Of a stretch of DNA of 64,000 nucleotides, positions 16,264 to 25,847 are shown piece after piece. Made by a program: the position numbers and the translations under genes. Each line of letters opens with the position of its first letter. Position 1 is the stretch's first letter. Below the pieces are notes generated by a model. The model had not been told where the DNA came from. It saw only the letters and a list, made by a program, of their open reading frames with translations, and made no database searches. The stretch is taken from positions 1 to 64,000 of the forward strand of contig CACNCD010000003.1 of NCBI GenBank assembly GCA_902618855.1, written 5' to 3'. The DNA is from an uncultured Pelagibacteraceae bacterium (GTDB lineage Bacteria; Pseudomonadota; Alphaproteobacteria; Pelagibacterales; Pelagibacteraceae).

Positions 16264-16664
16264 TCGATTTTAACATCCATATCTGACATATGTAAATTTA
16301 ATGCATTTGTAGATATTTGAATTTCCCTAATAAAGAAAATTATAGAAATGATCATAGATAAGCAACACGATCCAAAAATTACTCTTGCAATAAAAACTTC
16401 ATCTAGATACAGCGCAAATACAGTTAGCATATTAAATAAAAAACCAAAGGCTGCAAACATGATTGTCCATCTAAGTATTGAAATTCTCCCGCTTAAGTTA
16501 ATAAATTGTTTTTGCCATTCTGGCGGTATATGCTTTTCATAGACATGCTCATCATGGAGCTCTCTAATAAGCTTACTCAAAGTATGAAATCTATTGCTAT
16601 AAACACTCATTAACAAAGGTATAGCAGGAAACATTAGAGCTGTTACTGTATAATCTATATTCAT
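16260..16664 (-). CDS. DUF2721-family membrane protein
   Basis: This 134-residue protein has three hydrophobic helices (about residues 5-20, 55-86 and 90-113). The N-terminal ALMFPAIPLLMSVYSNRFHTLSKLIRELHDE followed by a helix with SGRISILRWTIMFAAFGFLF matches my memory of the DUF2721 family. Function is unknown. It is a single gene, convergent with the quinone reductase and divergent from ubiA by 52 bp. Confidence 0.75.
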   Translation of the reverse strand: MNIDYTVTALMFPAIPLLMSVYSNRFHTLSKLIRELHDEHVYEKHIPPEWQKQFINLSGRISILRWTIMFAAFGFLFNMLTVFALYLDEVFIARVIFGSCCLSMIISIIFFIREIQISTNALNLHMSDMDVKID

Positions 16665-16716
16665 ACGAATCAGTTTGATTATGAATCTAGGCTTTGCTAT
16701 TTACAAGTAAATTTTA

Positions 16717-17583
16717 ATGAATCAGCTAAATCTTTTTATTGAACTAACTCGTTTAAGAAAACCAATAGGCTTTATGCTTTTATTCTGGCCATGTGCGTGG
16801 GGTCTAACAATTTCTTATGATTTCACAAATAATCTAAATACATATTATTTTTACTTGTTTTTATTTTTGTCTGGTTCGATTTTAATGAGATCAGCTGGAT
16901 GTATTATTAATGATATAACTGATAGAAAGTTTGATAACAAAGTTGAAAGAACAAAAAATCGACCGATTGCTTCAGGAAAAGTTTCTATAAATCTTGCCTT
17001 ATTTTATGCTTTAACTTTATGCGCTATTGCTTTTTTAGTTTTGATCAATTTTAATTTATTAGTAATAATTTTAGCAATTGGATCAATGCCTTTTGCATTT
17101 ACTTATCCATTAATGAAACGATTTACTTATTGGCCACAATTGTTTTTGGGGCTCACATTTAATTATGGTCTAATTTTAGGGTGGCTATCTGTAAATAATG
17201 AATTTAATTATATACCACTGATTTTTTATATTGGAGCCATATTTTGGACACTTGGATACGACACTATCTATGGATTTCAGGATATTAAAGATGACGAAAT
17301 AATAGGACTAAAATCAACTTCAATAAAATTTAAAAATAATCCGATTAATTTTTTATTAATATGTTACATAATTCTTATAATAGTTTTGATGTCCCTAGGT
17401 TTAATAATGAACTTTAAATATTTATATTTTATATTTTTAATCGTCCCAAGCGCACATTTAATATTATTTCAAATTAAAAAGTTAAATATTAACGATCCAC
17501 AAAATTGTCTTAAAATTTTTAAAAGTAATAATTTTTTGGGGTTACTAATTTTTATTAATATTTTGATAGGAAAATTAAATTGA
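16717..17583 (+). CDS. ubiA: 4-hydroxybenzoate polyprenyltransferase
   Basis: UbiA attaches the polyprenyl tail to 4-hydroxybenzoate, the membrane step of ubiquinone synthesis. Both Asp-rich motifs are present: CIINDITDRKFDNKVERTKNRP and DTIYGFQDIKDDEIIGLKSTS. About eight hydrophobic helices fit into 288 residues. The N-terminal LTRLRKPIGFMLLFWPCAWGL is typical of the 4-hydroxybenzoate subfamily rather than heme O synthase. It is followed by msbA with a TGATG overlap. Confidence 0.97.
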   Translation: MNQLNLFIELTRLRKPIGFMLLFWPCAWGLTISYDFTNNLNTYYFYLFLFLSGSILMRSAGCIINDITDRKFDNKVERTKNRPIASGKVSINLALFYALTLCAIAFLVLINFNLLVIILAIGSMPFAFTYPLMKRFTYWPQLFLGLTFNYGLILGWLSVNNEFNYIPLIFYIGAIFWTLGYDTIYGFQDIKDDEIIGLKSTSIKFKNNPINFLLICYIILIIVLMSLGLIMNFKYLYFIFLIVPSAHLILFQIKKLNINDPQNCLKIFKSNNFLGLLIFINILIGKLN

Positions 17584-19325
17584 TGAATGATAATATTTCA
17601 ATTCTAAAGAGACTTTACAAAGATTATACCAGTAAGTTTATCAAAAAAATTTTCTATGCAGTTTTACTTACTGTCGTATTGGCTGCTAGTACTTCTTCAA
17701 TTGCCTACCTTTTAGATCCAGCAATAAAGAAAATTTTTATAGATAAAGATCAAACTTTAATTTATTTAATACCTCTTGCAATAGTTATTGCCTTCACTGC
17801 GAAAGGTATATCTTTGTATGGAGCAAGACATATCATGATAGGGGTTGCAGAAGAAGTTAAAGCAAATGTCCAAAAAGACATGATAAAATCTTTTGTTATC
17901 GCAGATACTCAATTCATTGAAAAAAAACATTCAGGAAAAATGGTCTCTAATCTTACTGCCGATGTAGGAATGTTAACAAATTTGATTAGTACGGTAATTT
18001 TAAATTTATTCAAAGATTCTTTAACTTTAATAGGTTTGCTTGGAGTAATGTTTTATCAAAATTGGAAATTATCAATGTTAGCAATTATTATGATACCCTT
18101 AGCATCAATTGCGGCACGTTCTCTAGGAAAAAGAATGACGAAAGTATCCAATGAAGCACTTGAAAGGTTAGGCTTTTTTACAACTCATTTATTAGAATTA
18201 TTTAAAAATCATAAAATAATGAAAATATTTCAAAATGAAAATTTTGAAAAAACTAGATCTAACCAAAGGATTGATGAAGTAAAGGACAAATCAAGAAAAA
18301 TAGCATTAGTTTTTGTGAGAGCAACTCCCATAATGGAAGTTCTTACCGGGATAATGATAGCAACTATGATTTATTATTCTGGAACTTTGATTAATAATAA
18401 TGAAATTGATATTAATAGTTTTTTTTCTTTTTTAGCTGCAATGATGTTGGCTTACCAACCCGTTAGATCATTGGCTACTTTGAACATTGGAATTCATCAA
18501 GGTTTAGTAGCTGCTAAAAGAGTTTTGCCAGTTGTTGATTTAAAAAATGAAATAAAAGATGATCAAAATTTACCAAACCTAAATATTTCAAATTGTAAAA
18601 TAAATTTTAAAAATATAAATTTTACTTATAACAAAACGGAAAATGCTATTTTAAGTTCAATTAATATTGAAATTAAAGGTGGAGGTATGACTGCACTAGT
18701 CGGTCATAGTGGAGCTGGAAAATCTACAATAATGAATTTAATTCCAAGATTTTATGACTGTGATAGTGGTGATATTTTAATAGATGATCAATCAATATAT
18801 AAAACAAATATAAATTCCCTGAGAAAAAATATTTCACTTGTAAGTCAAGAAACAACTTTATTTGATGACACAATTACAAATAATATTGCATATGCAAAAT
18901 TAGATGCCTCGGAAAGCGAAATAAAGAAAGCTTCAGAAGATTCTTTTGCAAGTGATTTCATTGAAAAACTACCTAACAAATACAACACTATAATAGGTGA
19001 AAATGGAGTAAGGTTGTCTGGAGGGGAAAAACAACGTTTATCTATAGCAAGAGCTATGCTTAAAAAAAGTCCAATAATTCTACTTGATGAAGCAACTTCA
19101 TCTTTAGATGCGGAAACGGAAAATAAAATACAAAATGCCCTAACTCAGTTAACAAAAAATAAAACTACAATTGTAATAGCTCACAGGCTTTCAACTGTAC
19201 TGAATGCTGATAAAATTTATGTTATCGATGCTGGTAGAATTGTGGATGAAGGAAATCACGAATTTCTACTTTCTAATTCTAATGTTTATAAAAATTTCTA
19301 TGATAAGCAAATTAGAAAAGATTAA
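17583..19325 (+). CDS. msbA: Lipid A export ABC transporter MsbA-like
   Basis: This is an ABC half-transporter with a six-helix membrane domain (about residues 20-310) and a C-terminal ATPase. The ATPase has Walker A GHSGAGKST, Q-loop LVSQETTLFD, signature RLSGGEKQRLSIARA, Walker B IILLDEATSSLD and H-loop IAHRLST. Length is 580 aa. The ATG at 17583 (overlapping the ubiA stop) is preferred to the adjacent TTG. Its place directly before waaA-lpxK-lpxL supports flipping of lipid A core across the inner membrane rather than drug export. Confidence 0.94.
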   Translation: MNDNISILKRLYKDYTSKFIKKIFYAVLLTVVLAASTSSIAYLLDPAIKKIFIDKDQTLIYLIPLAIVIAFTAKGISLYGARHIMIGVAEEVKANVQKDMIKSFVIADTQFIEKKHSGKMVSNLTADVGMLTNLISTVILNLFKDSLTLIGLLGVMFYQNWKLSMLAIIMIPLASIAARSLGKRMTKVSNEALERLGFFTTHLLELFKNHKIMKIFQNENFEKTRSNQRIDEVKDKSRKIALVFVRATPIMEVLTGIMIATMIYYSGTLINNNEIDINSFFSFLAAMMLAYQPVRSLATLNIGIHQGLVAAKRVLPVVDLKNEIKDDQNLPNLNISNCKINFKNINFTYNKTENAILSSINIEIKGGGMTALVGHSGAGKSTIMNLIPRFYDCDSGDILIDDQSIYKTNINSLRKNISLVSQETTLFDDTITNNIAYAKLDASESEIKKASEDSFASDFIEKLPNKYNTIIGENGVRLSGGEKQRLSIARAMLKKSPIILLDEATSSLDAETENKIQNALTQLTKNKTTIVIAHRLSTVLNADKIYVIDAGRIVDEGNHEFLLSNSNVYKNFYDKQIRKD

Positions 19326-19328
19326 ATT

Positions 19329-20582
19329 ATGCTGATTATTTACAGGCTTCTTATCAATTTAGCTATATTATTTTCACCAATAATTATCTTTATAAGATTA
19401 ATAAAAAAAAAAGAGGATTTTAAGAGATTTAAAGAAAAGTTTTGTTTTTTTTCAGAAAAAAGAAAAAGTGGAAAATTGATTTGGTTTCATGGAGCTAGTG
19501 TTGGCGAAGTTAAAAGTATAGTGCCTCTTATTGAAAAATTGGAAAAAGAAAAAAAAATAAATCAAATATTAATTACTTCCTCTACCTTGAGCTCTTCTAA
19601 AATATTTAAAAAATTCAAATTTAAAAAAACAGTTCATCAATTTTTTCCGATAGACAGTTTTGCAAATTCAAAAAAATTTTTGGATTATTGGAGACCAAGC
19701 TTAGCAATTTTTATTGACTCTGAAATTTGGCCAAATATGCTTTTAAATTTAAAAGAAAAAAAAATTCACTCTATATTGTTAAATGCTAGAATGACAAATA
19801 AATCATTTAATAACTGGATTTATTTTAGAAATTTTGCTCAAAAAATTTTCCAATGTTTTGACATTACTTTTCCTCAAAATAAAGAAACTTTGAGATACTT
19901 GAGGGTCTTAAATGTAAAAAAAATCAAATTTTTAGGGAATATAAAATTTTCTGAAAATGAAATTCAATTAGATAATAATATAAATTTAAAAGTTAGAAAA
20001 TTCTTAAAAAATAAAAAATATTGGTGCGCTTCAAGCACACATGATAATGAGGAAGTAATTTGCGCAAAAGCTCATATTAAGCTTAAAGAAAAGATTAAAA
20101 ATTTAATAACTATTATAATTCCCAGACACACAAATAGGACTCCAGAAATAACAAGCACTTTACGTAATTTAAATTTAAAAGTTCACTGTCATAGTTCTAA
20201 TGAAACAATTAAAAAAAATACTGATATTTATATTGTAGATACATATGGTGAGACTGTTTCATTTTTCAAAATTTGTAATGTAGTTTTTTTAGGTGGTTCA
20301 TTAATCAATCATGGAGGTCAAAACCCCATAGAAGCAGCTAGAAATGGATGTAAAATTATTTATGGTCCAAATATTCAAAATTTTAAAGAGGTTTATGAAC
20401 TTCTTGATAAAAATAAAGTATCTAACAAAGTAAGAAATGAAGAGCAACTTGCACGAAAAGTTAACATCTTAATTAAAAGTAATAAAATCTCAAAAAAATT
20501 AGAAAATAAAATAAATAAATTAGGAAAAAAAATTTTAGAAAATGTATTGTCAGAGTTTAAAGTATATTTAGATAAAATATGA
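19329..20582 (+). CDS. waaA: 3-deoxy-D-manno-octulosonic acid (Kdo) transferase
   Basis: WaaA/KdtA transfers Kdo to lipid IVA at the inner membrane. Typical segments are the N-terminal membrane anchor, WFHGASVGEVKS with the catalytic glutamate, DSEIWPNMLLNL, a GT-B nucleotide-sugar site IIPRHTNRTPEI, and VFLGGSLINHGGQNPIEAAR. Length is 417 aa. It is separated from msbA by 3 bp and overlaps lpxK by 4 bp, so the block is one operon. Confidence 0.96.
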   Translation: MLIIYRLLINLAILFSPIIIFIRLIKKKEDFKRFKEKFCFFSEKRKSGKLIWFHGASVGEVKSIVPLIEKLEKEKKINQILITSSTLSSSKIFKKFKFKKTVHQFFPIDSFANSKKFLDYWRPSLAIFIDSEIWPNMLLNLKEKKIHSILLNARMTNKSFNNWIYFRNFAQKIFQCFDITFPQNKETLRYLRVLNVKKIKFLGNIKFSENEIQLDNNINLKVRKFLKNKKYWCASSTHDNEEVICAKAHIKLKEKIKNLITIIIPRHTNRTPEITSTLRNLNLKVHCHSSNETIKKNTDIYIVDTYGETVSFFKICNVVFLGGSLINHGGQNPIEAARNGCKIIYGPNIQNFKEVYELLDKNKVSNKVRNEEQLARKVNILIKSNKISKKLENKINKLGKKILENVLSEFKVYLDKI

Positions 20583-21514
20583 AATTAAAAAAACCAAAAT
20601 TTTGGGATCTTAAACAAATATCTTTATGGGCTTTATTATTAATACCCTTCTCATTTTTATTTCAATTAGTATTATTATTAGTAAAATTTTTTAAAAAACC
20701 AAAGAATTTTTCAGTGCCAGTGATATGTGTTGGCAACATATATTTAGGTGGAACTGGAAAAACACCATTAACCTTAGAATTATTTAAGATAATAAAATCA
20801 ATAGGTAAAAACCCAGGTTTTATTAAAAAGGGTTATGATTACTTAGATGATGAAATTAAAATGTTGGAAAAAATTGGAAAAGTTTACACTGATAAAAGTA
20901 GGGAAAAAGCAATTAATTCCCTGATTTCATCAAATTATAACGTTGCGATTTTAGACGATGGATTTCAAGATTATTCAATAAAAAAAAATTTCTCAATTTT
21001 ATGTTTTAATTCAAGACAACTAATTGGTAATGGATTTACAATTCCGTCAGGACCTCTTAGAGAAAGCATTAAATCTTTAAAAAGAGCTGACTGTGTTTTA
21101 ATTAATGGTGAAAAAAACATAAAATTCGAAAATAAAATTAATAAATTTAATAAAAATATAAAAATTTTTTATTCAAAATATAAACTTTTAGATACAGGTA
21201 TAATACAAAATAAAAAAGTTATCGCTTTAGCTGGAATTGGTGATCCAGAAAATTTTTTTGATCAACTTAAAGAAAAAAATATAGATCTAATTAAAACCTA
21301 TTCTTATCCTGATCATCATAATTATTCAAAAAAAGAGTTAAAAAATATTATTGATGAGTCAGAGAAAAATAATGCAGTGATTGTCACCACTGAAAAAGAT
21401 CATTCAAGAATGAATGAAGAAATTAAATTGATAATAAAATGTATTAAAGTAGATTTAGAAATTGAAAATAAAAATGATTTTATTAATTTATTTTTATTTA
21501 TATTTTATTTTTGA
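20579..21514 (+). CDS. lpxK: Tetraacyldisaccharide 4'-kinase
   Basis: LpxK phosphorylates the 4' position of the lipid A precursor to give lipid IVA. The P-loop is GNIYLGGTGKTPLT, the catalytic Asp pair lies in AILDDGFQDY, and the N-terminal hydrophobic helix (about residues 15-37) anchors it to the membrane. SGPLRES and TTEKDHSRM are further family motifs. Length is 311 aa. It is coupled at both ends: ATGA at its start, and TTGA with the following acyltransferase. Confidence 0.96.
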   Translation: MKLKKPKFWDLKQISLWALLLIPFSFLFQLVLLLVKFFKKPKNFSVPVICVGNIYLGGTGKTPLTLELFKIIKSIGKNPGFIKKGYDYLDDEIKMLEKIGKVYTDKSREKAINSLISSNYNVAILDDGFQDYSIKKNFSILCFNSRQLIGNGFTIPSGPLRESIKSLKRADCVLINGEKNIKFENKINKFNKNIKIFYSKYKLLDTGIIQNKKVIALAGIGDPENFFDQLKEKNIDLIKTYSYPDHHNYSKKELKNIIDESEKNNAVIVTTEKDHSRMNEEIKLIIKCIKVDLEIENKNDFINLFLFIFYF

Positions 21515-22320
21515 TATTTAAAATTATTGGTTATAAAAATTCTTCAAATTTAGGAGAGAAAATTGGAAAATTTTTTGGTCCATTTACAAGATCTAAAAAA
21601 AAAATAATAAATAATCTTAAAGATTCTAATATCGGAGTAGATGATTTAGAAAGAGAAACTATTATTAAAAAAATGTGGGGAAACTATGGAAGAATTTTAG
21701 CAGAATATCCGTTTTTAAAAAAATTTAAGAATAACTCATTGGAACAATATATTGAAATTGAGGGTAAAGAATATCTAGAAGAAATAAAAAAAGACAACAG
21801 AAGAGTTGTTTTTGTTTCCGGTCATTTCAACAATTTTGAGTTAATGGCGATGCAACTGGAAAACTCTGGTTTAAATATTGCAGCAATTTATAGACCTTTG
21901 AATAATGTTTTCTTAAACCGAATTATGGAAAAGATTAGATTAAATGATATTTGTAAAAAACAAATAAAAAAAGGTAAATCAGGAACAAGAGAGTTGCTGC
22001 AACTTTTTAAGGATGGTTATTCAATTGCTCTAATGATAGATCAAAGGGTAAGTGAAGGTATAAAATCAAAATTATTTAAACGTTCTGCGCTTACTACAAC
22101 TATACCTGCGCAACTAGTAAAGAAGTATGGAGTTGATGTTGTTCCAATTTATATAGAAAGAAAGAAAAAAGTTTATTTTAAAATGTATGTAAATAAACCA
22201 ATTAATTTCAAAAAAAATGTATCTCTAGAAGAAGTAACTGAAACACTTAACCAAGAATTAGAAAAAATGATATTAAAAAAACCTGACCAATGGATTTGGT
22301 CTCATGATAGGTGGAAATAA
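21511..22320 (+). CDS. lpxL: Kdo2-lipid A acyltransferase (LpxL/HtrB family)
   Basis: This enzyme adds a secondary acyl chain to Kdo2-lipid IVA. The family HX4D/E catalytic motif is SGHFNNFELMA. Further matches are AIYRPLNN, MIDQRVSEG and the C-terminal KPDQWIWSHDRWK. At 269 aa it is slightly shorter than E. coli LpxL because the N-terminal membrane helix is reduced. The start is TTG at 21511, overlapping the lpxK stop as TTGA; no ATG precedes the conserved part. LpxL and LpxM cannot be told apart from sequence alone. Confidence 0.92.
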   Translation: MIFKIIGYKNSSNLGEKIGKFFGPFTRSKKKIINNLKDSNIGVDDLERETIIKKMWGNYGRILAEYPFLKKFKNNSLEQYIEIEGKEYLEEIKKDNRRVVFVSGHFNNFELMAMQLENSGLNIAAIYRPLNNVFLNRIMEKIRLNDICKKQIKKGKSGTRELLQLFKDGYSIALMIDQRVSEGIKSKLFKRSALTTTIPAQLVKKYGVDVVPIYIERKKKVYFKMYVNKPINFKKNVSLEEVTETLNQELEKMILKKPDQWIWSHDRWK

Positions 22321-22323
22321 TAA

Positions 22324-22539
22324 CTATTTTTTTTTTATTTCTTCGTTCTTTAAATGAGCCTCTTTAAAAGAAAAATAAGCTTCTTGTAAATCAACATTCC
22401 AATAGTTTAGATTATTTAAATTTATCTTTTTTCCAGAAACCGCACAAACAACATGGTCTCCTTCTTCAACTATTTCAAAATTGTTTGGTAAATATCTTAA
22501 TTTTGCTAATTTTTTATGCATTTTTAGTTTATATATCAT
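22324..22539 (-). CDS. DUF2093-family small protein
   Basis: This 71-residue basic protein has a central segment, LRYLPNNFEIVEEGDHVVCAVSGKKINLNNLNYWNVDLQEAYFS, that matches my memory of DUF2093, a small family found mainly in alphaproteobacteria. Function is unknown. Two candidate starts exist, ATG 22539 and an internal ATG six codons later (MHKKLAKLRYL). The first would leave only 3 bp to the divergent purD ATG. Confidence 0.82.
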   Translation of the reverse strand: MIYKLKMHKKLAKLRYLPNNFEIVEEGDHVVCAVSGKKINLNNLNYWNVDLQEAYFSFKEAHLKNEEIKKK

Positions 22540-22542
22540 TAC

Positions 22543-23805
22543 ATGAATCTAGGAATAATTGGAAGTGGCGGAAGAGAACATGCCTTATGTGAAGCACTAA
22601 GCAAATCTAAAAAAGTTGACAAAATTTATTGTTTTCCAGGAAACGCTGGAACTAGTAAAATTGCAGAAAATATTTTAATCAATACTGATGATTTTAATGC
22701 CCTTAAAAAATTTATACTCTCAAAAAATATCCAGTTAATAATTGTTGGACCAGAAAAACCGTTAGTTGAAGGGATAGTTGATTTTTTTGAAAGTATAAAT
22801 ATTCCAATATTTGGTCCTAATAAATTTGCATCTCAACTCGAAGGTTCGAAAATCTTTACAAAAAAAATTTGTGAAAAATACAAAATACCTACTGCTAAAT
22901 TTGGAATTTTTGAAAACATTGATAAAGCAAAATCTTTCATAAGTGAGACTAAATTTCCTTTAGTTGTTAAGGCTGATGGATTGGCTGCTGGTAAAGGAGT
23001 TTATATTTGTGAGAACAAAGATAATGCCTCAAACGCTATAGAGGAAATATTCAATGGAAAGTTCGGTAAAGCTAAACACATTTTAATAGAAGAATTTCTT
23101 AAAGGGGAAGAAATGAGCTACTTTATAGTGAGCGATGGAAAAAATATAAAAAGATTCCAAACTGCTCAAGATCACAAAAGAGTGGGTGAAGGTGATACTG
23201 GTAAAAATACGGGAGGAATGGGAGCTTACTCTCCATCAAGACTTATTAACAAAGAATTGGATGAAAAAATTTTAGAAAAAATTATCCAACCAACTTTGAA
23301 AGCTCTTAAAGATATGAACTGTATATATAAAGGATTTTTATATGCAGGTTTAATGATTACAAATAACGAGCCATACTTAATAGAATATAATGTAAGAATG
23401 GGAGATCCAGAATGCCAAACTATAATTCCCAAGTTAAAATCTGATCTATTAGATATAGTTTTAGCATGTATTGAATCAAAACTAGATCAAATTCAAATTG
23501 ATTGGCATGATATAAATAGTTTATGTATTGTTTTGTGTTCAAAAGGTTATCCAGATCAATATAAAAAAGATATGATAATAAAAAATCTTACAAAAATAAA
23601 TTTAGATCAAAACCAAAAAATTTATCATGCAGGTACTAAAATTAAAAATGAAGATATTGTATCTAATGGAGGCAGAGTCTTGAACTTTGTAAATTTATCA
23701 AGAACTTTTAAAAAGGCTAGAGAAAGTAACATAAAACTCATTGAAGAAATTAATTGGCCAAATGGTTTTTATCGTAAAGATATCGGTTTTAATGTAATAG
23801 AATAA
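22543..23805 (+). CDS. purD: Phosphoribosylamine-glycine ligase
   Basis: PurD makes glycinamide ribonucleotide, step 2 of purine synthesis. The N-terminal MNLGIIGSGGREHALCEAL, the ATP-grasp segment with FPLVVKADGLAAGKGVYIC, the DHKRVGEGDTGKNTGGMGAYSPS motif and NVRMGDPECQ are diagnostic. Length is 420 aa. It is followed by rsmD with a TAATG overlap. Its promoter must lie within the divergent DUF2093 gene, since the two start codons are only 3 bp apart. Confidence 0.98.
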   Translation: MNLGIIGSGGREHALCEALSKSKKVDKIYCFPGNAGTSKIAENILINTDDFNALKKFILSKNIQLIIVGPEKPLVEGIVDFFESINIPIFGPNKFASQLEGSKIFTKKICEKYKIPTAKFGIFENIDKAKSFISETKFPLVVKADGLAAGKGVYICENKDNASNAIEEIFNGKFGKAKHILIEEFLKGEEMSYFIVSDGKNIKRFQTAQDHKRVGEGDTGKNTGGMGAYSPSRLINKELDEKILEKIIQPTLKALKDMNCIYKGFLYAGLMITNNEPYLIEYNVRMGDPECQTIIPKLKSDLLDIVLACIESKLDQIQIDWHDINSLCIVLCSKGYPDQYKKDMIIKNLTKINLDQNQKIYHAGTKIKNEDIVSNGGRVLNFVNLSRTFKKARESNIKLIEEINWPNGFYRKDIGFNVIE

Positions 23806-24368
23806 TGAGAATTATATCAGGACAATTTAAAGGGAAAAAAATCCAAGAACCTAAAGACAAATTAACAAGACCACTTAAAGACTTAACAAAAGAATCGATA
23901 TTTAACATATTAAATCACTCAAACTTATTAAATCTCGATTTAAAAAAATCTAATGTTTTAGACTTATTTTCGGGTGTTGGATCTTTTGGTCTAGAGTGTA
24001 TTTCAAGAGGAGCATTGAGTGTAACTTTTTTTGAAAATTATCCTAATGTAGTTAAAATTTTAAAATCCAATATTTTAAATGTAAATGCTCAAAAAAAAGT
24101 AAGCTTGTATGAAAATAATTTATTTGCCGAAAATAGTTTGGGAAAATTAAAATCCAAATTTGAAATTATTTTTATCGATCCACCTTTTCGAGAAAGGAAA
24201 ATATATGATTTATTAACTAAAATATGTAAACTTAAATTGCTAAAAAAAAATGGTGTATTAGTTATTCATAGACATAAAAAAGAAAATGATCAATTTCCAG
24301 AAACATTTAAGATAATCAAAGAAAAAAATTATGGTATATCTAAAATTATTTTTTTAGTTATTGTTTAA
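23805..24368 (+). CDS. rsmD: 16S rRNA m2G966 methyltransferase RsmD
   Basis: The family hallmarks are the start MRIISGQFKGKKIQEPK, TRPLKDLTKESIFNIL, the SAM-binding VLDLFSGVGSFGLECISRGA and the catalytic IFIDPPF (DPPY/F) motif. It methylates N2 of G966 in 16S rRNA. Length is 187 aa. It is coupled to purD, and its 3' end overlaps the convergent pgi by 11 bp. Confidence 0.95.
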   Translation: MRIISGQFKGKKIQEPKDKLTRPLKDLTKESIFNILNHSNLLNLDLKKSNVLDLFSGVGSFGLECISRGALSVTFFENYPNVVKILKSNILNVNAQKKVSLYENNLFAENSLGKLKSKFEIIFIDPPFRERKIYDLLTKICKLKLLKKNGVLVIHRHKKENDQFPETFKIIKEKNYGISKIIFLVIV

Positions 24369-25518
24369 GTAAAATTTTTTTTGTTTCTATCTTTATAAGT
24401 TCTACGGACGGTTGATCAAACGGATTAACTTTTAAAGCTCTACCTAATAAAATAGTTTCTAAAATAAAAAAACTAAAAAGTTCACCTATAGTTTTTTCGT
24501 CACGCTTTACTATTTCAAAACTCCTAAATGGTATATTTTTTTTACTAAATACCTTTTCGGTAGCTAATTTTTGAGAATATATTATTTGCTCCATATTTTT
24601 GTTTTTAAGGAAATTGTGACTGGATAAAATATTTTTATTATTAATCTTGATAGATTTTTTATTTATTACGTGAAAAAAAGTAAAAAAATTTTTTTGAGGA
24701 CCATCTAAGTAAAACTGTATTAAGCTATGGTTATCTTTGGGCATAGTAGAAATTATTGGCAAGATACCTTTAGCCTTTTTTCCAAGGCTTTCAGCAATTA
24801 ATTGTTGATACCACTTAAACAAGTTTTCCGATTTTTCATCATAATTTAATATTACAGAAATATTTTTTTTATTTTTAATTAGATTAATAGTACTAGCGAC
24901 ATTTTTAATTAGATTGTCTATAAATTTTTTATTTTTAATTAAATAATTTAATTGTTTAAATTTTTCTGGTTTTAAACCTACAAGTTCCGCAGGTAGCATG
25001 CCCACTTCGGATAAAACCGAATATCTTCCTCCAATAAAATTATTATGCTCAACAATATCTGCTTTAAGTTTATTGGCTAAATTAATTAAATAACTATTTT
25101 TATTTTCAGTAATAAATATATTTTTATCATTCTTGTTAATTAATATATTTGAATTCGAAATTGTTTCTAAAGTATTTCCAGATTTAGAAACAATTATATT
25201 TAAAATTTTGCTTTCCTTTTTGTTCATTGAGTTGTTATTAATGTTGTTTATGAAAAGAAAATTCTTTTTTATTTTATGTCTTAAAAAATTAAAAATAGCT
25301 TCTGTTCCTAAAATAGACCCACCCATTCCAATTACTCTTAACTTAAAAAAATTTTTATATTTTTTAATAATATTTTTGGAAAATGAGTATGAGTAGTGAG
25401 AAGATAACGAATTTATTATTTCACTATTACTTTTAATTAGTTTTTTAAATTCTTTAGTAACTTTTGAAATATTTGATTTATTCGAAAAATTTTTAAATCT
25501 AATGTTTTTTGTTAACAT
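24358..25518 (-). CDS. pgi: Glucose-6-phosphate isomerase, short divergent form
   Basis: Phosphoglucose isomerase motifs are recognisable: RVIGMGGSILGTEAIF, the SIS-domain phosphate loop IIVSKSGNTLET, GGRYSVLSEVGMLPAEL (counterpart of the GGRxS signature) and a C-terminal NPFDQPSVELIK. At 386 residues it is well below the usual 430-550, and very rich in lysine and asparagine. It probably interconverts glucose-6-P and fructose-6-P. A different SIS-fold isomerase is less likely given GGRYS and the C-terminal motif. It overlaps the bamF stop by one base (TAATG). Confidence 0.85.
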   Translation of the reverse strand: MLTKNIRFKNFSNKSNISKVTKEFKKLIKSNSEIINSLSSHYSYSFSKNIIKKYKNFFKLRVIGMGGSILGTEAIFNFLRHKIKKNFLFINNINNNSMNKKESKILNIIVSKSGNTLETISNSNILINKNDKNIFITENKNSYLINLANKLKADIVEHNNFIGGRYSVLSEVGMLPAELVGLKPEKFKQLNYLIKNKKFIDNLIKNVASTINLIKNKKNISVILNYDEKSENLFKWYQQLIAESLGKKAKGILPIISTMPKDNHSLIQFYLDGPQKNFFTFFHVINKKSIKINNKNILSSHNFLKNKNMEQIIYSQKLATEKVFSKKNIPFRSFEIVKRDEKTIGELFSFFILETILLGRALKVNPFDQPSVELIKIETKKILLKQ

Positions 25519-25847
25519 TAATTTTCTTCAATTTTTTTTCTAATTGAATCTTCTATAGATTTGTTTATTTCAGAGTTTTTTTCTGAGGTATTCTGAGAAT
25601 CACTAAATACTTGGCTCAAATCTATATCGTCGATATTTTTTTTTCTTTGAACTTTTTGCTCACTCATGGGCTTAGGAAGTGCATCATAATCTGGAGGTAA
25701 AACTAGAGGGTTCTTTTTTTGAACTAAAAACTCATCCGTATTTGTTTTTTTTTTTAAACTCAGCCCATCTTTAAAATTCTGACAACCATTTAAAAAGATA
25801 AGCGTTAAGATATAAGTTAATATTGCAAATTTGTTATTTTTTATCAT
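25518..25847 (-). CDS. BamF-like lipoprotein (DUF3035)
   Basis: This 109-residue lipoprotein has the signal peptide MIKNNKFAILTYILTLIFLNGC (lipobox LNGC). The motif EFLVQKKNPLVLPPDYDALPKP is the hallmark of the DUF3035 family, known in Caulobacter as BamF, an alphaproteobacterial subunit of the outer-membrane beta-barrel assembly machine. The remainder is polar and probably disordered. It lies directly after lspA (14 bp overlap), the signal peptidase that would process it. Confidence 0.82.
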   Translation of the reverse strand: MIKNNKFAILTYILTLIFLNGCQNFKDGLSLKKKTNTDEFLVQKKNPLVLPPDYDALPKPMSEQKVQRKKNIDDIDLSQVFSDSQNTSEKNSEINKSIEDSIRKKIEEN

